A stretch of 5,501 nt of DNA from an uncultured Verrucomicrobiota bacterium (GTDB taxonomy: Bacteria > Verrucomicrobiota > Verrucomicrobiia > Limisphaerales > JADLHS01), in the NCBI GenBank assembly GCA_937894935.1, contig CALAYC010000230.1:1-5501 (forward strand). The letters run 5' to 3'. The notes beneath the pieces were generated by a model. That model was not told the origin of the DNA and made no database searches. It saw nothing but the letters and a program-made list of their open reading frames with translations. Positions 1 to 4,545 of the stretch are shown here, in pieces (position 1 is the stretch's first letter; each line of letters starts with the position of its first letter). The position numbers were made by a program, and so were the translations under genes.

Positions 1-29
1 CAGCAAGGTTTTCCGGGCGGCAAATAATC

Positions 30-239
30 TTACAACTCGTCTTCGCGTTCGGCGTAAAACAATTGATACGCGCGATCGTAATCAGCTTCCGACACGAATA
101 CTTCCGCCGGTTGATTCAGGTCGCTCTCATCTGACGCAGTGGGATCGACCAGTTTCTGCGTCGCGGCGATGCCGTGTTTCTCCAGCATTACGACGAGCAT
201 CTCGGTATTGATGACCGGTCCGGTATAAAAAAGTTTCAC
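30..239 (-). CDS. DUF2007-type small protein (putative signal transducing family)
   Basis: This 69-residue protein resembles the DUF2007 family (PF09413, 'putative prokaryotic signal transducing protein'), whose members are small single-domain cytosolic proteins of unknown biochemical role. What can be seen is the opening MKLFYTGPVIN, a helix containing MLVVMLEKHGI, an acidic middle section, and a second conserved-looking segment with VFVSEADYDRAYQLFY near the C-terminus. This gives the beta-alpha-beta pattern expected of the family. There is no signal peptide or membrane segment. The start is a GTG (237-239), and it is the only usable start because an in-frame stop lies 13 bases upstream. 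No clear Shine-Dalgarno sequence precedes it. The gene is divergent from the prepilin-like gene. Family assignment is by pattern recognition. The function is unknown, and the name 'signal transducing' should not be taken as demonstrated. Confidence 0.75.
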   Translation of the reverse strand: MKLFYTGPVINTEMLVVMLEKHGIAATQKLVDPTASDESDLNQPAEVFVSEADYDRAYQLFYAEREDEL

Positions 240-341
240 ACGTTGAATTAATCAGGATGTTGCACACATGAACATGCGAAATTTTTCCGGCGGTGCTTTG
301 TGAATACTGGCGATAGAGACGCGTCTCTGCATGCGTTGTTT
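240..341. other. divergent intergenic region with a 14-bp palindrome
   Basis: This gap separates the GTG start of the DUF2007 gene from the preferred ATG of the prepilin-like gene, so both promoters should lie here. No convincing -35/-10 pair was found for either direction. The only notable structure is a perfect 14-bp palindrome, AGAGACGCGTCTCT, at 315-328. It lies 13 bases before the ATG at 342 and could be an operator or a small hairpin in the leader. If the prepilin gene instead starts at the GTG at 300, the palindrome is coding sequence. Confidence 0.4.
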
Positions 342-995
342 ATGGAAATGAGGCAGCGAAATTCCGGGTTCACTTTAATCGAGCTTCTGGTGGTCATCGC
401 GATAATTGCGATTCTGGCCAGTATGCTGTTGCCGGCGTTGAGCAAGGCGAAGGAGCGCGCCAACGCGGCGAAGTGCATGAGTCAATTGCGGCAACTGGGC
501 TACGCGATGCGCATGTACGGCGACGATGAAAACGGTTGGTTGCCGCAGGCGAATGGCACGGTGTATTGGACGAATTCCGCGCCGCTGCCGTGGATGCGTC
601 CGTTGCTCAGTTATTATCAGACCACGAATGTTCTGCGCTGCCCGGATTACAGCCAGCACTATTCGAAATCGCCGTTCAGTTATTTTCTCGGTAATCGCGC
701 GGTATGGATGACGACGGCGGCCGCCGGTCCGCTGAAGCTGGATCGCGTGACGCTCGCGAGCCAATACATTTTATCAGGTGACACGAACTGGGCGTTCGAA
801 CCGGAAGATGCCGACCCGGACAATTACACGCAGGACACGCTGTTTTCGTTTGTGCCACCGGCGCACATGAATCGCGTGAACATTCTGTTCGCGGACGGCC
901 ACGTGACCGCCTACAAAAAATTCATGCCGGGTGAAATGACCTTCTCGTTTACGAAACCCGGCGTGGCTTTCGACGATCCGCCCACGGCGTTTTGA
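342..995 (+). CDS. prepilin-type N-terminal methylation domain protein with H-x9-DG motif
   Basis: A secreted or membrane-anchored pseudopilin-like protein of 217 residues from the ATG at 342. The leader MEMRQRNSG ends in the prepilin peptidase site G9/F10. A Glu follows at mature position 5 (FTLIE), then a hydrophobic helix (LLVVIAIIAILASMLLPAL) and a charged KAKERANAAKCM stretch. The globular part has a CPD segment (Cys100) and, near the end, HMNRVNILFADGHV, an H-x9-DG motif (His175, Asp185, Gly186). This architecture (PF07963 plus the H-x9-DG domain) is greatly expanded in PVC bacteria. Its cargo or role is mostly unknown, and it is not evidence for a complete type II secretion system here. 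An in-frame GTG at 300 would add 14 residues, giving an unusually long leader; ATG 348 is also possible. No start has a good ribosome binding site. It stands alone on the plus strand. Confidence 0.85.
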   Translation: MEMRQRNSGFTLIELLVVIAIIAILASMLLPALSKAKERANAAKCMSQLRQLGYAMRMYGDDENGWLPQANGTVYWTNSAPLPWMRPLLSYYQTTNVLRCPDYSQHYSKSPFSYFLGNRAVWMTTAAAGPLKLDRVTLASQYILSGDTNWAFEPEDADPDNYTQDTLFSFVPPAHMNRVNILFADGHVTAYKKFMPGEMTFSFTKPGVAFDDPPTAF

Positions 996-1147
996 TAATT
1001 CAGTTTTTCGTTGGGCAAGTGTGTGCTGGTGGCTGTGCGTAAGCACCACCAGTCGCAGTACGCTGGATGGTTTCAGCAGTCAGAGAATTTCAGCGGCGTC
1101 TCTTTGCGCATTTGCTGCGGCTGGTCTGCGACACAGCCGCGCTCCTT
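996..1147. other. convergent intergenic region with two hairpins
   Basis: This 152-bp gap separates the 3' ends of the prepilin-like gene and the kelch-like lipoprotein gene. I see no supportable gene in it. It holds two stem-loops (1026-1052 and 1117-1140), listed separately. Neither is followed by a strong T-tract in either direction, so termination for both transcripts may depend on structure or on Rho. The tail at 1110-1145 has the look of an interspersed palindromic repeat, but there is no second copy in this window. Confidence 0.5.
1026..1052. terminator. bulged hairpin with GTAA loop
   Basis: CTGGTGG (1026-1032) pairs with CCACCAG (1046-1052). After a 3-nt bulge (1033-1035), TGC pairs with GCA around the tetraloop GTAA, a GNRA-type loop in plus-strand RNA. 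That makes ten pairs in total. It begins 31 bp after the prepilin stop codon. There is no T-run on either side, so intrinsic termination is doubtful; it may instead stabilise a 3' end. Confidence 0.35.
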
Positions 1148-1150
1148 TTA
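1117..1150 (+). terminator. possible weak terminator hairpin
   Basis: GCGGCTG (1117-1123) and CAGCCGC (1134-1140) form a perfect 7-bp GC-rich stem with a 10-nt loop. On the plus strand it is followed by GCTCCTTTTA, a short T-run, so it could end the prepilin transcript about 120 bp after its stop. On the minus strand it lies 7 bp beyond the lipoprotein stop codon but lacks a T-tract. A role as a bidirectional 3'-end structure is inference. Confidence 0.35.
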
Positions 1151-2410
1151 GAGGCGAATCAGCTCGCAGGGAGAATTTTCAAGTTGCGAGAACTTCTCCA
1201 GCAGATCGCGGGTTAGAGCTTGCAAAGTTTTCTCCGGAAGGTCGCCTTCTACCGTTATCTGGATAGATTCCATTTCTTCCACGTAACGAACGATAACACC
1301 GCTGACTTTGATGCGATGGACACCGTATTCATCTTCTTGTGCCACTATTTCGTGCGTAACGGAAGGTCTGTAGAGTTGTGCGAACAAATCCAAATCCGGC
1401 GGCTTGCCTAATTCATCTTCCAGGGAAGGAATCTCAAAATGCTTTTTAATTTTTACGAGTTCAGTGTCCGCCTGGCTAAACTCAGGAAACTGCTTTTCCC
1501 AAACAGATTGTTGGTAATCAAATAGGTGATGCCTCTTACCGTCCTGGCGGCGAATTTCCCAACGCGGCCACCGCCGCTCAGTCAGACGCTCCCAGCGCCA
1601 GTCCGTGAGATGCAATCTCCAATCGTCAATGTTCTCCACCAATGCCCCGTCCTTCCTGCCGCGATCCAGTTTTCCTCTTTCAATCAAAATCGAGCGGCCA
1701 TCCTCCGATAGCGTCGCTTTGTGATCGTGAACCCACCCCGGCGGTGTTCCTGAAGTTCGCACTGCTGCAATGGCAGACGTTTCCAGATCAAGGATTAGAA
1801 CCGGCGTTTCACCCACACGCCGTTGTTCTGGATAACCCAGATTGCCGATCAGCACGATACGATTACCGACGAGCGTTGCAGAGTGAAAGTCGGTTGGGGG
1901 AAATACCTCTCGAGGATAGCCGAAGATGTCAACTCGACCGTCGGGATGCTGGACGACAACATCATTGTAAATGTAGAAGTCCGGGTCGTAATGGTCTTCG
2001 TGCTCTCCACCGATGAACACAATACGACCGTCAGGAAGCTGATTGGTGCTTTGACCGAACCGGTCAAAACACCAACCCGGTCCGGCATCCATCGCTGACG
2101 GTCCTTTCAAACGTTGGGTCGCCTGATGAGCGTTGATCCTATGTTTGATCAGCCACTCCCAGACCGGATTGTTCATTCGCTCCGGGTTTGCAGTGCCGAA
2201 GCGAGGGGAGCGCCACTGAAGGAATAATTCTCGGGTTATCGCGGGATCAAGCGGCACAGATTCAACTGAATTGTGGTCAGTATTCGGTGTTAAATCGGCC
2301 ATTGCGTCACCCTTCTTTTTGCAGCCTTGGATGAATGACAAGATCAAGAGAACAGGAGCAATAGCGAAAACGCGGCGCAGAAATACAGAAACTGTTCTGC
2401 ACCGTTTCAC
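1148..2410 (-). CDS. kelch/beta-propeller-like putative lipoprotein
   Basis: A 420-residue protein with an N-terminal export signal: basic MKRCRTVSVFLRR, hydrophobic FAIAPVLLILSF, then a lipobox-like IQGC with Cys30, followed by KKK. It is probably lipid-anchored, although Gln at -2 is unusual. Residues about 64-250 contain a WRSPRFG motif, WCFDRFGQS (113-121), LPDGRIVFIGGEHEDHYDPDF, VQHPDGRVDIFGYP, DFHSATLVGNRIVLIGNLGYP and HDHKATLSEDGRSILI. These repeat the pattern 'H-x-A-T-L-x-(D)G-x-x-I-x-I-x-G' of kelch-type beta-propeller blades. Only three or four blades are visible, so the propeller is incomplete or divergent. Residues 260-420 are rich in Trp and charged residues and match nothing I recognise. 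The GTG start overlaps the mqnE stop (GTGA), which implies translational coupling. No other usable start lies nearby. The function is unknown. Its link to menaquinone synthesis may be only positional. Confidence 0.7.
   Translation of the reverse strand: MKRCRTVSVFLRRVFAIAPVLLILSFIQGCKKKGDAMADLTPNTDHNSVESVPLDPAITRELFLQWRSPRFGTANPERMNNPVWEWLIKHRINAHQATQRLKGPSAMDAGPGWCFDRFGQSTNQLPDGRIVFIGGEHEDHYDPDFYIYNDVVVQHPDGRVDIFGYPREVFPPTDFHSATLVGNRIVLIGNLGYPEQRRVGETPVLILDLETSAIAAVRTSGTPPGWVHDHKATLSEDGRSILIERGKLDRGRKDGALVENIDDWRLHLTDWRWERLTERRWPRWEIRRQDGKRHHLFDYQQSVWEKQFPEFSQADTELVKIKKHFEIPSLEDELGKPPDLDLFAQLYRPSVTHEIVAQEDEYGVHRIKVSGVIVRYVEEMESIQITVEGDLPEKTLQALTRDLLEKFSQLENSPCELIRL
2043..2075 (-). other. near-perfect 33-nt hairpin inside coding sequence
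   Basis: Positions 2043-2057 pair with 2061-2075 around a 3-nt centre, with 14 of 15 Watson-Crick pairs. In the mRNA (minus) strand the remaining pair (2049/2069) is G-U, so the stem is fully paired. It falls on the codons for residues 113-123 of the kelch-like lipoprotein, which include the conserved-looking WCFDRFGQS motif. Whether it is an RNA structure or a by-product of codon choice is open. Confidence 0.6.
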
Positions 2411-3663
2411 GCCGTCGCCAGATTGTCTTCCAACAATTTTGATTTCTCCGCCGGTGGTTCAGCTTCAGTGGCTGATAGCTGAGAGCTGTCAGCTAAAACC
2501 TTGATTGGCTCGTAAAACGTATTCCGCTGCACCGGCGTGCGACCAACTTCGCGGATGGCTTTGATCATGTCCGCTTTGGTTTGCAATTGCGGCGATGTCG
2601 CACCGGCCATGTGGAAAATGTGTTCCTCGATGATCGTCCCGTGCAGATCGTCCGCGCCGTAGCTCAACGCCACTTGCGCCAGCTTCATGCCCATGCCCAC
2701 CCAATACGCGGTGATGTGATCGAAGTTGTCGAGGTAGATGCGGCTCACCGCGATGGTGCGCAAGGCGTCGAAACCCGTGGGCGGTGTCTTCACCGGGATG
2801 TTGTTGTTCTCCGGCATATACGGCAACGGCACGAAGCCGACGAAGCCTTTGGTCTCATCCTGCAACGCGCGTAATTGTCGCAAGTGATCTACGCGGTCGG
2901 CGAGCGATTCGACGTGGCCGAACAGCATCGTGCAGGTGCTGCGTCCACCGAGCTTGTGCCAGGTGCGGTGCACGTCGAGATATTCCTCGGCGGATTCTTT
3001 GCCCTTGGCGATGGCGCTGCGAACTTCCTTGCGAAAAATTTCTGCGCCGCCACCCGTGAGTGAATCGAGCCCGGCTTCTTTCAATTCAATCAAGGTCTGT
3101 TCGACGGATTTTTTCGCGAGCCAGGCGAGGTGGAGGATTTCAATTGCGGTGAAGCATTTGAGATGCAAGCGCGCTGTCTTCTCGTAACCACCGACGTGAG
3201 GAGGTGGATCAGCTTGCGTCGAATCCGCCTCTTTACCTCGGTGGCTACCGTCATTCAGCGCTCGCAACGCTTTCAGCATGTCCGTGTAGTAGCTGAACGG
3301 CAGCGAAGGATGCAGTCCGCCAACGATGTGCAATTCCGTGATGCCGAGCTTCATCGCCTCGCGCGCCTTCTCAACCATCTGCGGAATGCTCAACTCAAAG
3401 CCGTCCGCGTCGCGCTTCTTCCTCGCGAACGAACAGAACTGGCAGCTCAGGATGCAGTAGTTCGAGTAGTTGATGTAGCGATTGACGATGTAGCTGGCGC
3501 GGTTGCCGACTTTCTTTTGTCGTGCAAGATCGGCGATGGCACCCAGCGCGTTGAGGTCCTTGGATTCTAACAATCGCAGCGCGTCGGCTTCAGAAATGCG
3601 TTCACCCGCGGCGACCTTGTCGTAGAGGTCGCGCAACTCGCTGCGTTGGACGAAAAAGTTCAT
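2407..3663 (-). CDS. mqnE: aminofutalosine synthase, radical SAM (MqnE)
   Basis: A cytosolic radical SAM enzyme of the futalosine route to menaquinone. It joins a SAM-derived adenosyl group to the MqnA product 3-[(1-carboxyvinyl)oxy]benzoate to give aminofutalosine. The cluster motif is C-x3-C-x2-C (Cys70, Cys74, Cys77) within INYSNYCILSCQFCSF. Other MqnE-like blocks are HIVGGLHPSLPF, HLKCFTAIEI, LTGGGAEIF, HKLGGRSTCTMLFGHVE, LQDETKGFVGFVPL and LSYGADDLHGTIIEEHIFHMAGA. The HLKCFTAIEI and GGRSTCTMLFGH wording fits MqnE better than its paralogue MqnC. I chose ATG 3663 (418 aa) over an in-frame TTG at 3672 because the duplicated copy upstream matches exactly from this ATG. Oddities are an in-frame palindromic insertion (residues about 139-160) and a 30-residue C-terminal tail from about residue 389. 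It lies 16 bp after the toxin stop and overlaps the lipoprotein start. Confidence 0.88.
   Translation of the reverse strand: MNFFVQRSELRDLYDKVAAGERISEADALRLLESKDLNALGAIADLARQKKVGNRASYIVNRYINYSNYCILSCQFCSFARKKRDADGFELSIPQMVEKAREAMKLGITELHIVGGLHPSLPFSYYTDMLKALRALNDGSHRGKEADSTQADPPPHVGGYEKTARLHLKCFTAIEILHLAWLAKKSVEQTLIELKEAGLDSLTGGGAEIFRKEVRSAIAKGKESAEEYLDVHRTWHKLGGRSTCTMLFGHVESLADRVDHLRQLRALQDETKGFVGFVPLPYMPENNNIPVKTPPTGFDALRTIAVSRIYLDNFDHITAYWVGMGMKLAQVALSYGADDLHGTIIEEHIFHMAGATSPQLQTKADMIKAIREVGRTPVQRNTFYEPIKVLADSSQLSATEAEPPAEKSKLLEDNLATA
2471..2494. repeat. short heptamer repeat in the mqnE 3' end
   Basis: Three tandem heptamers, GCTGATA, GCTGAGA and GCTGTCA, followed by GCT, form a degenerate GCTGANA array. 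It encodes residues about 390-398 of MqnE, within the C-terminal tail that lies beyond the conserved core. It resembles the GCTGATA-type low-complexity repeats often seen between bacterial genes, which suggests that intergenic sequence became coding here. Confidence 0.45.
3184..3248. repeat. palindromic element inserted in frame in mqnE
   Basis: The arms 3184-3209 and 3223-3248 are inverted copies with 21 of 26 Watson-Crick pairs and a 13-nt loop (3210-3222). Three mismatched positions are G-U pairs in plus-strand RNA and one in minus-strand RNA. The segment encodes about 22 residues (GSHRGKEADST then QADPPPHVGGY) between the helix DMLKALRAL and the strand LHLKCFTAIEI. From memory of the family these are normally joined by only a few residues. 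It has the appearance of a REP/MITE-like or Rickettsia-palindromic-element-like unit tolerated in a surface loop. Confidence 0.65.
3606..3663 (-). repeat. direct repeat copy A (5' end of intact mqnE)
   Basis: The first 19 codons of intact mqnE. They match 4425-4482 with 50 of 57 identical bases over the codons, including a perfect final run of 20 bases, plus one further matching base. The match stops at the ATG on one side and at codon 20 on the other. Together with copy B it brackets the toxin-antitoxin module at an 819-bp offset. Confidence 0.9.
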
Positions 3664-3679
3664 GCCGGCCAATTGTGCG

Positions 3680-4141
3680 TTATTCGGCGGCTAAACGAAA
3701 GGCCTCGCTTTTGACCGCTTCGGATAAACGAAATCCCGCTTCATTCTCCAGTTGTGCTACGATGGTGCGAACTGAAGGAATGGCGCGTTGGTGTTTGGCC
3801 TCAATTATCAAGCCCATCAAACCGGTGATACGCAGCCCCTCCCGCAACGCCGCCTGTCGCCCCAGCTTTTCATCAATTAACAGAAGATCCGCACTGGTTT
3901 CCTTGGCGAGGACGATGGCTTCGGCTTCACCTAAATCCAGTTCGGCTTCCAGTCGAGTTACCTGGCTGCGATTGCTGACAGCCTTCACATGCAGAAAAGT
4001 TGGAAGAACGGGGTGAGATTTTATCAATTCGCTGTGGACTGCGGTTGGGACCAGGACGATTTGATAGAGCTTTTGGAGCAACGCCACTTGACCGATTTGC
4101 AACAGGGCGGTGATGGCCGACGTGTCGCTGACAACAATCAT
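3680..4141 (-). CDS. DUF3368 PIN-like ribonuclease toxin
   Basis: A 153-residue protein matching the DUF3368 branch of the PIN fold. Such proteins are predicted Mg-dependent ribonucleases and pair with UPF0175 antitoxins in type II toxin-antitoxin systems. The fold's acidic residues can be placed: Asp6 in MIVVSDTSAI, Glu38 in VPTAVHSELI, Glu72/Glu74 in LDLGEAEAI, and Asp90 in DLLLIDEKLGR, followed by the typical GLRITGLMGLIIEAK segment. All key acidic positions are present, so it looks catalytically intact. The length is normal for the family. Its ATG overlaps the antitoxin stop (ATGA), which couples their translation. The stop lies only 16 bp before the ATG of mqnE, so toxin and menaquinone gene are probably co-transcribed. 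Regulation by the antitoxin-toxin complex at the upstream promoter is expected for the class but not visible here. Confidence 0.88.
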   Translation of the reverse strand: MIVVSDTSAITALLQIGQVALLQKLYQIVLVPTAVHSELIKSHPVLPTFLHVKAVSNRSQVTRLEAELDLGEAEAIVLAKETSADLLLIDEKLGRQAALREGLRITGLMGLIIEAKHQRAIPSVRTIVAQLENEAGFRLSEAVKSEAFRLAAE

Positions 4142-4383
4142 TTTTCGCGCAAAACGGCTAAGGTGGCGACATCAGCTTGCAAGTCAGCCACATCGTAGTG
4201 GAGCGGAATCCCGCGTCGAGCCAACTCCCGCTGGAAGTCTAGTTGCGTCAACCCGGCAACTGCTGCAGCGCGTCCCACTGTAACCCGGCGTTCCGTAAAC
4301 AGACCAACTGCGAAGTCGAGCAAAGCTTGCGACTGGGTCAGATTCAACCCATTCACAGTCTCGTCCGGAACTTCGATTGTCAT
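4138..4383 (-). CDS. UPF0175 family antitoxin
   Basis: An 81-residue protein of the UPF0175 family (PF03683), the usual antitoxin partner of DUF3368 PIN-like toxins. The N-terminus MTIEVPDETV is a short strand. The middle (SQALLDFAVGLFTERRVTVGRAAAVAGLTQLDFQRELARRGI) has the family's helical, helix-turn-helix-like segment. The C-terminus ends in the characteristic Tyr-Asp-x-x-Asp-Leu-x-x-Asp pattern (YDVADLQADVATL), which is expected to wrap the toxin. It starts with ATG (4381-4383), has no visible Shine-Dalgarno sequence, and its TGA overlaps the toxin ATG. Members often bind their own promoter; a promoter-like pair lies directly upstream at 4390-4418. Identification is firm from the sequence pattern together with the partner gene. 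DNA binding is inferred. Confidence 0.88.
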   Translation of the reverse strand: MTIEVPDETVNGLNLTQSQALLDFAVGLFTERRVTVGRAAAVAGLTQLDFQRELARRGIPLHYDVADLQADVATLAVLREK

Positions 4384-4389
4384 GATGGC

Positions 4390-4418
4390 AGTCTAGTGAC
4401 AAAAAACAGGTCCGACAA
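4390..4418 (-). promoter_or_regulatory. possible promoter of the toxin-antitoxin operon
   Basis: On the minus strand, TTGTCG (4413-4418) and TAGACT (4390-4395) are spaced by 17 bp. Each matches 4 of 6 bases of the sigma-70 consensus boxes. The predicted start of transcription would fall at about the antitoxin ATG, giving a leaderless or nearly leaderless mRNA, in keeping with the lack of a ribosome binding site. It lies in sequence just beyond the mqnE 5' stub. This is consensus matching only. Confidence 0.3.
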
Positions 4419-4482
4419 GCGTCTCCGCGGCGACCTTGTCGTAGAAGTCGCGCAATTCACTGCGTTGAATGAAGAAATTCAT
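4393..4482 (-). pseudogene. truncated 5' remnant of mqnE (direct repeat copy B)
   Basis: An ATG (4480-4482) opens a reading frame whose first 19 codons repeat the start of intact mqnE. The residues differ only at two sites, Ile for Val5 and Phe for Leu13. After Ala19 the similarity ends abruptly, and ten unrelated codons (ETLVGPVFCH) lead to a TAG at 4393-4395. Of the seven base differences, five are at third codon positions and the two others give conservative changes. The stub therefore derives from a once functional mqnE. It lies 63 bp downstream of the PHP-domain gene stop, probably the original site of mqnE. It may still be translated as a 29-residue peptide, but there is no sign that such a peptide has a role. 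Confidence 0.8.
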
Positions 4483-4489
4483 CCCGCAG

Positions 4490-4518
4490 AGTAAAGCAGC
4501 TTTGGCCGGGCAAGGCAA
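4490..4518 (-). promoter_or_regulatory. possible ancestral mqnE promoter
   Basis: On the minus strand, TTGCCT (4513-4518) and TTTACT (4490-4495) are separated by 17 bp, each matching 4 of 6 consensus bases. It sits directly in front of the mqnE stub, so it could be the original mqnE promoter and might still drive the toxin-antitoxin and mqnE genes by read-through. The rest of the 4483-4545 gap shows only an 8-bp direct repeat (CCGGGCAA at 4506 and 4523). Confidence 0.27.
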
Positions 4519-4545
4519 ACGTCCGGGCAACGGCCCACTGCATCT

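Noticed and set aside
715..726. GC palindrome CGGCGGCCGCCG
   Set aside because: It arises from a run of Ala codons (GCG, GCC) in the prepilin gene and needs no further explanation.
375..764. Minus-strand open frame of 129 codons opposite the prepilin gene
   Set aside because: Arg/His/Gln-rich composition of a shadow frame, no domain, and it is fully antisense to a clearly recognised gene.
1021..1266. Plus-strand open frame of 81 codons
   Set aside because: It spans the convergent hairpin region and runs antisense into the lipoprotein 3' end, has no recognisable motif, and looks like a chance frame.
3130..3570. Plus-strand open frame of 146 codons opposite mqnE
   Set aside because: Antisense to the radical SAM core, with an Arg/Val-rich composition typical of a shadow frame. 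The real gene's motifs explain the sequence.
3670..3672. TTG as start codon of mqnE (421 residues)
   Set aside because: The duplicated copy upstream is similar only from the ATG at 3663 onward, and the ATG gives a normal N-terminus; the three extra residues have no support.
3664..4424. Toxin-antitoxin segment as an insertion sequence or integron cassette
   Set aside because: There is no transposase or integrase, no terminal inverted repeats, and no attC-like site at the boundaries. The only flanking repeat is the mqnE coding segment.
4506..4530. 8-bp direct repeat CCGGGCAA, as a possible operator or attachment site
   Set aside because: Too short, seen only here, and not at the boundaries of the duplicated mqnE segment.
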